Origin: Methanoregula sp.
Lineage (GTDB): Archaea; Halobacteriota; Methanomicrobia; Methanomicrobiales; Methanospirillaceae
Length of the DNA: 16,553 nt
Direction: 5' to 3'
NCBI GenBank assembly: GCA_030653335.1
Contig: JAURZP010000321.1
Coordinates: 1 to 16,553 of the forward strand
The number at the start of each line of letters is the position of its first letter. Position 1 is the first letter of the stretch. Made by a program: the position numbers and the translations under genes. This document shows positions 6,138 through 13,172 of this stretch, one piece after another. The notes under the pieces are model-generated. The model saw only the letters and a program-made list of their open reading frames with translations. It did no database searches and was not told the origin of the DNA.

Positions 6138-7988
6138 TTATTTCATGAGAATGTTTATAATTGCTCCTATGAAAAGGCCGAGAAAAACCGTGTAAATTGA
6201 AGTAATGATGGCAATTCTCGCCCCCAATTGGCGGTACAGTACGGCAATGGTCGATACACAGGGAACAAAAAGCACGCTTACGACTGCAAACGTGTAGAGC
6301 TGGACACCGGTCATCACTGAACCGAGATTGGCGGTACCTGCAAGCACGGCAAGTGTTTCAAAGGCGAGCTCCTTCCTGAACACACCAAACAGGAGCGCGG
6401 TGGATGCATAGGCAGGCAACCCGAGCAGGGTGACAGTAACCGGAGCCACGATCTGCTCAAACAATTCCGTCAACCCGAGATACTGGCAGAGACCTAAAAG
6501 GATGCTGGTGACAATAAGAACCGGCATTGCAATGAAGAGGAACTCTTTGATCCTTAACCAGGATTTTGCCAGCACGAGTCGTGCCTGCGGTCTCCTGAGT
6601 GTTGACATCTCAACAATCATGCCGAACTGTTCTCCGGGTGTGATGCGGCTCAACACAACTGCGGTGAGAATAAGCAGGACAAAGATGATCAAATAGATGG
6701 AAAAAGCCCAGATGATGCCGACAAACGCTGCAACGATACCGGCAATCACCACAGTACGGGCAGAGCAGGGAATCATGGTGACAAGAACTGCTGCGATCGT
6801 CTGTTCCCTGCGTGTCTTTAACAGGCGCAGGCTCATCACCGCAGGGACTGTGCACCCAAAACCGATCACCATGGGTATGATTGCTTCCCCGTGAAGCCCG
6901 ATCCTGTGCATGGCCCTGTCAGCAAGAAAGGCAGCCCGGGTCATGTACCCGGTATCTTCTAAAAGGGAGAGCCCGATATAGAAAGTAAAGACAAAGGGAA
7001 ATGCGATCCCAAAACCCGCCTGCAATGCGACAAGGAGGGAAAAACCGATCTGGTTCCACAAGGGTGGCAATGCGAGTGCAGTAAACGGGGTGATGATCGA
7101 GCTTGTGAATACTGCAACGATGATTCCCTCCATCCATGAGCCGATCATGAACACGGACAAGAGGAGCAAAAAGAGGATTGTACAGAGGATCGGGATGCCG
7201 GGAAATGCACGGGTGAGCAGGCTGTCGAGATCATACGGTTTCTTCTGGTCAGTGCGCCTGACGACAGAAGATGTGATCTCCCGGGCAAAGTTGTGCCGGT
7301 TGGTTGCGATGATCTGGCCCACAGACATCCGGTGGCGAAGTTCGATCTCCTGTGCAATTGCCCCTGCGGCATCGAGCAGCACCGGATCGTCACCGGTTCC
7401 CTGCAGGGCGAGCAGGTTCGTATGCATGGGGGTTCCGATGGTCTTTTCGAGGCTCTTTAAGGCGGCTTCGATATGGTGATCGTAGGGAACATGCACTCGT
7501 GCGGGGGTTGCTTCACCCAATGCTACCGGAAGAATCCTGTCGATATTCCTTCCTTCCGATGCAGCCGCCAGAATGACTGGAACCCCGAGTTGTGAGGAAA
7601 GAATGCCGGCATCGATGTGCATGCCCTGCCGTTCGGCCGCATCGATCATGTTGATGACGGCGATCATCTTTGGAGAGAACTCTGCGGCCTGCACAAAGAG
7701 GTAGAGATTTCTCTCAAGTTTTGTGGCATCGAGGACTGCGACAATCACATCCGCCCCACCGCTTGTCAAAAACGTGCGCACCAGCGTCACTTCTTCGGAG
7801 TTGCCATCAAGAGAGTAGATACCCGGCAGGTCAACCATCTCGGTCTTTTCCTGCTTGTAGCAGACATTGCCACATTCCAGTTCTACAGAAGAGCCCGGGT
7901 ACCGGTTTACTTCAACGCCGAGACCGGTGAGCTGGTTGAAGATTAAGGATTTTCCCACCCCCGGGTTTCCTAACAGCGCAATTTTCAT
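6138..7988 (-). CDS. feoB: Ferrous iron transporter FeoB
   Basis: The 616-residue protein has the FeoB layout. The N-terminal G domain shows G1 GNPGVGKS (7-14), G3 DLPG (53-56), G4 NMID (113-116) and an AAASEG G5 region (about 141-146). A helical spacer to about residue 262 follows, then a polytopic membrane domain from about 265 to the C-terminus with the two Gate-region motifs GFGCTVPAV (376-384) and PCSAR (407-411). Conserved Cys379 and Cys408 lie in the membrane domain. It takes up Fe2+ across the cytoplasmic membrane, with GTP hydrolysis controlling transport. The length is normal for archaeal FeoB, which is shorter than the E. coli protein and lacks a C-terminal FeoC-like tail. The ATG overlaps the stop of the DtxR-FeoA gene (ATGA), so both are coupled. 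Confidence 0.97.
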   Translation of the reverse strand: MKIALLGNPGVGKSLIFNQLTGLGVEVNRYPGSSVELECGNVCYKQEKTEMVDLPGIYSLDGNSEEVTLVRTFLTSGGADVIVAVLDATKLERNLYLFVQAAEFSPKMIAVINMIDAAERQGMHIDAGILSSQLGVPVILAAASEGRNIDRILPVALGEATPARVHVPYDHHIEAALKSLEKTIGTPMHTNLLALQGTGDDPVLLDAAGAIAQEIELRHRMSVGQIIATNRHNFAREITSSVVRRTDQKKPYDLDSLLTRAFPGIPILCTILFLLLLSVFMIGSWMEGIIVAVFTSSIITPFTALALPPLWNQIGFSLLVALQAGFGIAFPFVFTFYIGLSLLEDTGYMTRAAFLADRAMHRIGLHGEAIIPMVIGFGCTVPAVMSLRLLKTRREQTIAAVLVTMIPCSARTVVIAGIVAAFVGIIWAFSIYLIIFVLLILTAVVLSRITPGEQFGMIVEMSTLRRPQARLVLAKSWLRIKEFLFIAMPVLIVTSILLGLCQYLGLTELFEQIVAPVTVTLLGLPAYASTALLFGVFRKELAFETLAVLAGTANLGSVMTGVQLYTFAVVSVLFVPCVSTIAVLYRQLGARIAIITSIYTVFLGLFIGAIINILMK

Positions 7989-8659
7989 GGCGAGCGCTCC
8001 ACAACGATCGCTGACGCGATCTCCGGGCTCACTGCTACATCACAGCCTTTGACCTGCACAACCAGCGCACCATTGGATAATTTTCTCTTGATTGTGGCAC
8101 GTTCACCGGGCACAAGGCCGAGATCGAGGAGGCGCTGGGCACAGGCCCTGCCATGGATACACTGGATGATGACTTCTTCGCCTTCATAGAAATCGGAGAT
8201 ACAGGGTGACTGGCAGAACTCACCGGTTTCCACCCGGCATGTCCTGTCACCGGTTTTTTTATGTTTTCCCTTTCCATGGTGCCGGTGGTGTTCCCGTGTT
8301 ACGATTAGTTTTCCCAGCCGGTCGATGGTCTCATCGGATACTGCGTGTTCGAGCGTGCACGCTTCATCGGATGCCGAGGATTTGTCCATGCCGAGGATTT
8401 CGGACAAAAAACACTGGAGGGTCTCATGTTTTTTCATCACAGAAGTCCCGGTCTGTTTTCCCTGCGCGGTCAGGGCGATCACACCTTCAGGTGAAAGGAT
8501 CACATCCCCGCCATATACCAGCTCTGCCATGTCAGAGCGCACTGCGGGCACGGGTTTTAAAAGTGCTGCGGCAAGCTCTTCATAGCTGGGAAATCTGGTA
8601 TTTTTTTCCGAGAAGAGCTGGACTGCTTCTAAGTAATCTTCCCGCAGGGATGGATGCAT
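7985..8659 (-). CDS. DtxR/MntR-family metal regulator fused to FeoA (SH3-like) domain
   Basis: The 224-residue protein has three parts. Residues 1-70 are a winged-helix DNA-binding domain (LREDYLEAV start, SYEELAAAL and AVRSDMAELV helices). Residues 75-120 are a DtxR-type dimerisation/metal domain with H78 and C101-x2-E104-H105, similar to the DtxR Cys102/Glu105/His106 site, while D8 and E11 resemble MntR. Residues 156-221 are a FeoA SH3-like domain (ACAQRLLDLGLVPGERATI, then KGCDVAVSPEIA). A His/Lys-rich linker (H124, H125, H127, H128, H133) and cysteines C141, C149 and C153 lie between. It likely represses its own operon when iron or manganese is bound. The FeoA part may instead assist FeoB. 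It heads the operon and overlaps feoB by ATGA. Confidence 0.9.
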   Translation of the reverse strand: MHPSLREDYLEAVQLFSEKNTRFPSYEELAAALLKPVPAVRSDMAELVYGGDVILSPEGVIALTAQGKQTGTSVMKKHETLQCFLSEILGMDKSSASDEACTLEHAVSDETIDRLGKLIVTREHHRHHGKGKHKKTGDRTCRVETGEFCQSPCISDFYEGEEVIIQCIHGRACAQRLLDLGLVPGERATIKRKLSNGALVVQVKGCDVAVSPEIASAIVVERSP

Positions 8660-8782
8660 GATATACTCTTCATATCTGTGTGTCTTCTGACTTTATTGAT
8701 TTGGATGGTGGAAGACTTTGTATCAATGCCATAGTTAAACCCTCATGTCTCTTTACCTTTGACAAACAATAATTGGCAGGAA
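8660..8782. promoter_or_regulatory. Divergent promoter region between dtxR-feoA and the cis-prenyltransferase-like gene
   Basis: This 123-bp divergent spacer must hold the promoter of the feo operon (minus strand) and that of the cis-prenyltransferase-like gene (plus strand). On the plus strand an AGTTAAAC element (8733-8740) lies about 45 bp before the ATG at 8783. On the minus strand the A/T-rich GAAGAGTATATC (about 8664-8675) sits too close to the start to be a usual TATA box, but could overlap a metal-regulator operator. No clear palindromic operator was recognised. Confidence 0.4.
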
Positions 8783-9412
8783 ATGATATACTGGCTTTAT
8801 GAGCACATGCTCAAACGGCAGATCACGGTACTGCCGGGGCATGTCTGTTTCATGATCAGCGGCAGGGATATGGCAGATGCGCCGGAGAATCTCTACCTGG
8901 CTACTGCATGGTGCAATGAGATATCTGCGTTTGTGGCAAAACACAATGCATCCGGTCTGTCGTTGATTCGGGGTCTTACATTTCATATCGCAACTCCTTC
9001 TCCAGATGATATGAAAAAATGCTTATCGGAGATCAGGAAGATTGGTACGATTGCCCGTCTTATCCTTCATGTGGGAGACAAAGAAGAGGTGATTGGTGAG
9101 GGTATGGATGTGGTAGTGGCGATAGGAAAGAGCGGCAGGGAAGAGATCACCGCCTGCATCAGGAGGATGGCAAAGGCACACATTCCTCCTGAAGATGTGG
9201 ATGAGAAACTCCTCGAATCTTACCTGACGTTCAAATACACGCCCGATGTGGTGATCAAGAGCGGCGGGGATCACCTCACAGATTTCCTCATCTGGCAATC
9301 GGTCTATTCCGAGCTCTTCTTTTCCGATGTGAACTGGAAATATTTCCGGAAAGTGGATTTTTTAAGGATATTGCGGGACTACCAGTCGCGTATACGCCGG
9401 TTTGGGAAGTAA
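8783..9412 (+). CDS. Divergent cis-prenyltransferase homologue, probably the non-catalytic subunit (NgBR/Nus1-like)
   Basis: The C-terminal half (residues about 152-209) is plainly UppS family: PDVVIKSGGDHLTDFLIWQ (154-172), SELFFSDVNW and DYQSRIRRFGK at the very end. The N-terminus (MIYWLYEHML, then LPGHVCFMISGRD, 17-29) lines up with the uppS gene at 13324-14106, but the catalytic Asp of the DGN motif is Ser26. The usual RTGGEHRISN diphosphate-binding stretch reads KSGGDH-LTD, so the key arginines are lost. The C-terminal RXG motif (R206-F-G208) is kept. This is the pattern of non-catalytic subunits of heteromeric cis-prenyltransferases. I prefer the ATG at 8783 because homology begins there and a short AGGA lies next to it; a TTG at 8759 would add 8 residues. 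Product length is 209. Role inferred: dolichyl/polyprenyl phosphate carrier lipid synthesis. Confidence 0.75.
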   Translation: MIYWLYEHMLKRQITVLPGHVCFMISGRDMADAPENLYLATAWCNEISAFVAKHNASGLSLIRGLTFHIATPSPDDMKKCLSEIRKIGTIARLILHVGDKEEVIGEGMDVVVAIGKSGREEITACIRRMAKAHIPPEDVDEKLLESYLTFKYTPDVVIKSGGDHLTDFLIWQSVYSELFFSDVNWKYFRKVDFLRILRDYQSRIRRFGK

Positions 9413-9418
9413 AAAAAG

Positions 9419-10111
9419 TTATTTCAGCCGGACATTTACCCAGCTGGGATTTCCGGATATCGTCTTGTCAAAGAACGCGAATTTGTTTTTTAACGCAATG
9501 GAAAACGCTTTTTGATCCGGTACCTGTGCGATTTTGTGTTCCCTGCAGAACCGGGCAAATGCCTGGTACATATCGTCTTTGGAGATCACTGCATCACCGG
9601 TATCACTGCGGACAATCTTTGTGCTGACAAATTTTTTCAGTCCGTCATCTTTTTGTGCTTTTTTGGTTGCGGGTTTTTTGATCTTGCCTGCCAGAGCTGC
9701 GGGTGCTGCTTGTGGCATGGGCGCGATTTCTTTTTTCTCCGCAGGAGCAGTCCCCGGTTCTGTTTCTTTTGAGGCGGGTCGGGTTGTTGGCTGTTTTTTT
9801 ATCTTCCTCACAGTCAGGCTTGCGGCGGGGTCATCGGCATTGATGACCGGGGTGTGATCAGCCGTTTGAGTTCCCTGCGCGTGTTCTTTTTCTTTTGTGG
9901 CAGGAGCGTTCTGTGCAATGATTACAGGTCTTGTTACCGGTACTTTATCCAGATGCTGCGAGCGGTAATCCACACCCAGCAGTTCTGCAAGTGCGATATT
10001 GCACACATTTGAGATATCGATGCCGTGCTCGTGCGCCTTTGAAAAGATATCTGCCCGTAAAATAACAGATGTGTGACGCCACGAGATGTCAGTTTCCTTT
10101 TTTCCCGTCAT
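9419..10111 (-). CDS. Protein with RHH/CcdA-like N-terminus, low-complexity linker and winged-helix-like C-terminus
   Basis: The 230-residue protein has three parts. Residues 10-46 (SVILRADIFSKAHEHGIDIS, then NVCNIALAELL) resemble the ribbon-helix-helix of CcdA-type antitoxins. Residues 50-157 are a Pro/Ala/Lys/Glu-rich, probably disordered linker. Residues 160-230 (ISKDDMYQAFARFCREHKI, then VPDQKAFSIALKNKF and a final NPSWVNVRL strand) resemble the winged-helix segment found at the C-terminus of D5/P4-type primase-helicases and related archaeal DNA-binding proteins. Two predicted DNA-binding ends joined by a flexible linker suggest a chromosomal or regulatory DNA-binding protein. No toxin gene is adjacent. 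It converges on the cis-prenyltransferase-like gene with a 6-bp gap. The domain assignments are by eye and no specific function can be given. Confidence 0.6.
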   Translation of the reverse strand: MTGKKETDISWRHTSVILRADIFSKAHEHGIDISNVCNIALAELLGVDYRSQHLDKVPVTRPVIIAQNAPATKEKEHAQGTQTADHTPVINADDPAASLTVRKIKKQPTTRPASKETEPGTAPAEKKEIAPMPQAAPAALAGKIKKPATKKAQKDDGLKKFVSTKIVRSDTGDAVISKDDMYQAFARFCREHKIAQVPDQKAFSIALKNKFAFFDKTISGNPSWVNVRLK

Positions 10112-10161
10112 GAGCTGTCAAGTGTTGATCTGTCTGCATAAGGAAATATAGTACGCGATCC

Positions 10162-10172
10162 GGTATTTAAAA
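10162..10172 (-). promoter_or_regulatory. TATA-like promoter for the RHH/winged-helix gene
   Basis: The minus strand reads TTTTAAATACC, centred about 55 bp before the ATG at 10111. This predicts a start near 10141 and a leader of about 30 nt. No ribosome binding site is apparent before the ATG. Confidence 0.4.
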
Positions 10173-10327
10173 AAAAACGCGATTCTTTGACTCTTCCGAT
10201 TGGGGGTATCTGTAACCCGGCACGATCTTTTTTATTGTTCACACCTTTTTTTGGATCTTAAATCCTGTTCTTTCATCATTGTTATCTGAAATTTATTCAA
10301 TGTTCCAAAAAATGCACTTACACAAAA

Positions 10328-10337
10328 TCAATATATA
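10328..10337 (+). promoter_or_regulatory. TATA box of the pilin gene
   Basis: The plus strand has TCAATATATA, a good archaeal TATA box, about 73 bp before the pilin ATG. It predicts a start near 10358 and a leader of roughly 48 nt that contains the AAGGTG ribosome binding site. The rest of the 10112-10405 spacer is A/T-rich with no gene seen. Confidence 0.55.
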
Positions 10338-10405
10338 CTCACAACTGGTATGAATCATTGTACATTGTCGTGTCCAGCGTTTGGCACGTGAAAGGTGTTT
10401 CATTT

Positions 10406-10810
10406 ATGGCGTTTACAAAAAAGAATGAAGAAGCAGTATCACCGGTCATTGGTGTGATCTTAATGGTCGCAATCACGGTGATTCTCGCAGCGGTTATCGC
10501 CGCGTTCGTGTTCGGCATGGCTGGGAATGTTCAGAAAACGAAGGTTGTGTCTGTGACATTGACTAGAACTAATGCAAATACGGTGTCCGCGCTTTTCCAG
10601 GGAGGGGCGGATGCATCATCTACTACTAATATCAATTTCTCGGTTGCTGGCGTTCCCAAAGGCGACATGTGCTTGTTAGCTGATGGTTGTACGGGTGGCA
10701 TTACTGTTGGATGTCGGACAACATTTGCTGCATCTAAACCCTCACAAGTTCTCGTGATTGGATCCTTCAGCGATGGTACAACGCAGGTCCTTCTTGACCA
10801 GTTGATCTAA
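10406..10810 (+). CDS. Archaeal type IV pilin (DUF1628/Pilin_N)
   Basis: The 134-residue protein has a class III-like archaeal prepilin N-terminus. A short basic leader, MAFTKKNE, precedes EAVSPVIGVILMVAITVILA and a continuous hydrophobic helix to about residue 37. The EEAVSPVIG motif is the hallmark of the archaeal Pilin_N/DUF1628 family; cleavage by a prepilin peptidase is expected just before the SPVIG segment. The rest is a small beta-rich head with three cysteines (in MCLLADGCTGGITVGC, about 89-104) that could form a disulfide. The ATG at 10406 is chosen because AAGGTG (10392-10397) lies 8 nt upstream and the leader then has normal length; an upstream TTG at 10358 is unsupported. No assembly ATPase is nearby, so it probably uses machinery encoded elsewhere. 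Confidence 0.9.
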   Translation: MAFTKKNEEAVSPVIGVILMVAITVILAAVIAAFVFGMAGNVQKTKVVSVTLTRTNANTVSALFQGGADASSTTNINFSVAGVPKGDMCLLADGCTGGITVGCRTTFAASKPSQVLVIGSFSDGTTQVLLDQLI

Positions 10811-10875
10811 TCATAACAGGCAAAAATCCCGAACAAGGAATGGAAAAACAATCAATTTTTCCCAATCCCTAATCA

Positions 10876-10890
10876 AATTCTTTTTTTTTT
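10876..10890 (+). terminator. Poly-T terminator after the pilin gene
   Basis: Ten consecutive Ts (10881-10890) preceded by AATTC lie about 70 bp after the pilin stop. No strong stem precedes them. This is a typical archaeal poly-T end signal. It also separates the pilin from the minus-strand uppS remnant that ends at 10905. Confidence 0.6.
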
Positions 10891-10904
10891 AAAAAACAAA
10901 ACAT

Positions 10905-11540
10905 TCAAGCCCCGTTCTTTGCTGATACCCGCTGGTCGTAGATACGGATCGCTCTTAAAAGATCAATCTTCCGGAACAGAGGCCAGTATGGAGCGCAGAA
11001 ATAGACTGCCGATTCGTGACCGCTTGCAAAGCCAGGGGAGGAAGTTTGATGTGCGGTATTCATTCCCTGTCCGGATGATGAGGTCAACCGGTGGCAATCC
11101 TTTTCCAGCATGGAGGTGCTGCTCTACCGTGTGGACATCGATGGTATCCGGGTTGATTACCTTATTGTTCACTTCAGCAAGAATTTCGCGGGCAGCAAAA
11201 GAACGATCTCATTTCTTCCCCCATAGGCAAGCGCGATGTTGAGGTTAAACCCGGTATGGTCCTTTGTCGCCTCTTCGGCATTATTGATTGCAGCCTGCAA
11301 ATCATCGGGAAGTAAGGAACGGTCCCCCACCATCTGGACGCGGATCTTGTATCTCTTCACCCGCTCATCGGTGAGCACGCTGAGGAATTTTTCCTTAAAC
11401 AGGGAAAAGAGCATTCCCACCTCATCCTGCTCTCTTGAGAAGTTCTCAGTTGAGAAGGTATAGAGGGTGATATGACTGATGCCAAGTTCGTGTGCTCAGT
11501 CCAGCATCTCCTCTGTCTTGTCTGCCCCAGCCCTGTGTCC
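10905..11540 (-). pseudogene. Truncated and frameshifted second copy of uppS
   Basis: The segment 10906-11540 is a direct-repeat copy of 13337-13968 within the intact uppS, about 93-94% identical by eye. It lacks codons 1-46, including catalytic Asp31. It carries an extra A near 11031 (frameshift), a net +2 near 11195-11200 (second frameshift), and TCA at 11496-11498, which turns Trp61 into a stop. The reading frame at its 3' end closes with TGA right after the codons for NGA (10905-10907), four codons earlier than in the intact gene. It cannot make a working enzyme. Homology stops abruptly at 11540, next to a perfect hairpin. It is a partial duplication or the leftover of an insertion or recombination event at uppS. 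Confidence 0.93.
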
Positions 11541-11558
11541 ATCAGTCGAGGGACTGAT
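11541..11558. repeat. Perfect 7-bp inverted repeat at the uppS duplication breakpoint
   Basis: ATCAGTC-GAGG-GACTGAT begins at the first base after homology to the intact uppS ends. The position is exact. It could be a recombination or terminal-repeat scar, or a terminator for the neighbouring transcript, since TTTT follows a few bases later. Confidence 0.5.
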
Positions 11559-11673
11559 TCAGTTTTACCGTGATGGAATCGTTAAATAATTCTCTCAGCG
11601 CAATTTTTTATTCATACTTATATCGTGCAACGCATGGTTCAGAACTTGGCACACCGAAATAAAACGAAACATC

Positions 11674-12135
11674 CTAATCAAAATCAGAGAGGTCTGATTT
11701 ACAGTTAATCCACCATCCGATAATGAGAATGATCGGGACACCCACAGGAATAGCAAATCCTCCCTGAAAGCGACACAGGGCAGATAAACCGAGAACGAGT
11801 CCTCCAGCAATTGTAAAATATGAGGCCGTTCTGATTAAGGGAGATTTTTCCTCGATATATGCAAAAATTGTGATGCAGAGCCCGATAAGGAGAATAACAG
11901 AGCCAATCGTCCAGAAGGAAGTGGCAGCAATATTGTACAGTCCCGTGTTTTGGCCAAGATAAATATAGAAAATATCCTTATGACCGAGAATCAGACTGTT
12001 TCCATACTGAGATTGTTGGTACCGGAAGAGCGCCCACTGGACATTGACTAACATCCAGTCGCCCCACATGTAGAGATTTAACGGTATCAAAAAAATGAGG
12101 CACTGAAGTATAAGCGGAATTTTGAATCGGGTCAT
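11674..12135 (-). CDS. Small integral membrane protein, family not recognised
   Basis: From the ATG at 12135 the product is 153 residues with four predicted membrane helices: about residues 5-24 (LILQCLIFLIPLNLYMWGDW), about 68-95 (NIAATSFWTIGSVILLIG, then LCITIFAYI), about 105-123 (TIAGGLVLGLSALCRF) and about 126-145 (PVGVPIILIIGWWINC). The loop between helices 1 and 2 holds QWALFRYQQSQYGNS and GHKDIFYIYLGQNTG. I cannot assign a family. A longer frame upstream to 12279 would overlap the divergent antitoxin gene, so the Met at 12135, at the start of the hydrophobic region, is preferred. The base composition is more A/T-rich than that of the metabolic genes to the left, which fits acquired DNA. 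It lies between the two uppS copies. Confidence 0.6.
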   Translation of the reverse strand: MTRFKIPLILQCLIFLIPLNLYMWGDWMLVNVQWALFRYQQSQYGNSLILGHKDIFYIYLGQNTGLYNIAATSFWTIGSVILLIGLCITIFAYIEEKSPLIRTASYFTIAGGLVLGLSALCRFQGGFAIPVGVPIILIIGWWINCKSDLSDFD

Positions 12136-12232
12136 CGTTACTACAGAATAATTGCACTGATTGTGTATTGAAGATACTCCATGACCCCAAGATACGATAA
12201 AGTTGATGAAGCAATAAAGATGATGAGATTGT

Positions 12233-12463
12233 ATGAGTGAATCAATAGAGATACCTGCCCCGATCATGCAGAGAATCAAAAAACTGAAAATAAGACCTGA
12301 AGAGACACCGATTGATGTAATATCACGGGCACTTGAGGTACTTAATGACGATGATTATATTGATGATGAAACAAAAGCGGCAATAATAGAAGGTATTGAA
12401 GAATATAAGGCAGGTAAATCTATCTCTCACGAAGAACTGGGAAAAGAGTTGGGTTTCACTTGA
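12233..12463 (+). CDS. Antitoxin of a RelBE/ParDE-type pair
   Basis: The 76-residue acidic protein starts MSESIEIPAPIMQRIKKLK, a strand-helix beginning typical of archaeal RHH-type antitoxins. VISRALEVLNDDDYIDDE follows, then a C-terminal segment AAIIEGIEEYKAGKSISHEE. The last part resembles the toxin-binding tail of RelB-like antitoxins (E-x-G-x-x-x-x-x-G-x-x-x-S-x-x-E). It would bind its own promoter with the N-terminus and neutralise the downstream toxin with the C-terminus. Its stop overlaps the toxin start (TTGA), so the two are coupled. Family placement is by pattern and context. Confidence 0.78.
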   Translation: MSESIEIPAPIMQRIKKLKIRPEETPIDVISRALEVLNDDDYIDDETKAAIIEGIEEYKAGKSISHEELGKELGFT

Positions 12464-12741
12464 CTTATACCCTCAAGTATTCTAATCACGCCAAACGGGC
12501 GTTAAAGAACATAGATCCTTTGGTTGGAATACGAATATACCGGGCTCTTGAAATTATCAGGATAGATCCACGAATACATGTAACGGAGATGAAACGTTCT
12601 GGTAAAGAAGAACCTTTATTCAAATTCAGAGTGGGCCATTACCGTATTATCATGTCATTATTCGATGATGATCTGGTTATTCTGGTAGTCGATATTGGCC
12701 CGCGAAAGACGATCTATAAAAAATATGGTGGGAAAGGGTAA
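12460..12741 (+). CDS. RelE/ParE-superfamily toxin
   Basis: The 93-residue basic protein has the RelE/ParE core: TYTLKYSNHAKRALKNIDP at the N-terminus (2-20), the central LFKFRVGHYRIIM (53-65) and the C-terminal ILVVDIGPRKTIYKK (74-88). Conserved basic/aromatic residues R57, R62, R82 and Y86 match ribosome-dependent mRNA endonucleases of the RelE type, but ParE-like gyrase inhibitors share the fold. The start is TTG at 12460, forming a TTGA overlap with the antitoxin stop. A weak start codon for the toxin would help keep the ratio in favour of antitoxin. The A/T-rich codon use matches the antitoxin and the membrane protein. Confidence 0.87.
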   Translation: MTYTLKYSNHAKRALKNIDPLVGIRIYRALEIIRIDPRIHVTEMKRSGKEEPLFKFRVGHYRIIMSLFDDDLVILVVDIGPRKTIYKKYGGKG

Positions 12742-12860
12742 TTGTACAGTCCTGAAAGGATTTCCTATATCATATAGCGTGCTGGATGTTTTCGCTCATT
12801 AGAAGGTGTTCCAATAAACGCAGAAACGCTCATTTAAAACTGAGCCACTCAAGAAAATTC

Positions 12861-12920
12861 CCTCCCGGCCTCATCTCCCCCCATGGGATCCAAAAAAAAT
12901 ATCCGGATCTTGGGATCCGG
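12861..12920. repeat. 60-bp palindromic repeat, copy 1
   Basis: Shares with copy 2 the blocks CCTCCCG, TCATCTCCCCCCATGGGATC and TATCCGGATC. It ends in an inverted repeat CCGGATC-TTGG-GATCCGG (12903-12920). About 85% identical to copy 2 by eye, with an A run replacing GGTCA. Weaker similarity (CACTC) extends about 15 bp to the left in both copies. Confidence 0.8.
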
Positions 12921-13172
12921 AAACCCCCCCGGTTTTCCCATCCCAACAACCTATAGGTCAACTTACAAGTCGATCTGCCTCCCAATAGCATCTGTTAGCG
13001 TACATTTTTAACCCTGTATCTCTTCACGTTAGCCTCAAATCATACCAAAATGGTGATTCCCCAAATCCGTGTGACGGAATTCCCCTGTTTCTGCAACCTA
13101 AAGTCGCTACGGCCAGCCCAAGACCTTCGGGGGGTGTGCACCCTCACGACGGAGAGGCACTCCTGCAGGAAA

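Noticed and set aside
8206..8661. A 151-residue plus-strand frame antisense to the dtxR-feoA gene
   Set aside because: It is the shadow of a well-supported minus-strand gene with all DtxR and FeoA motifs; the translated product has no recognisable domain.
8759..8782. TTG start adding eight residues to the cis-prenyltransferase-like protein
   Set aside because: No ribosome binding site, and homology to the uppS N-terminus starts at the ATG at 8783. It remains a minor alternative.
10358..10405. Upstream TTG start for the pilin
   Set aside because: It would give an over-long leader peptide and ignore the AAGGTG ribosome binding site 8 nt before the ATG at 10406.
12136..12279. N-terminal extension of the membrane protein
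   Set aside because: It would overlap the divergent antitoxin gene by about 47 bp and adds no recognisable sequence before the hydrophobic start.
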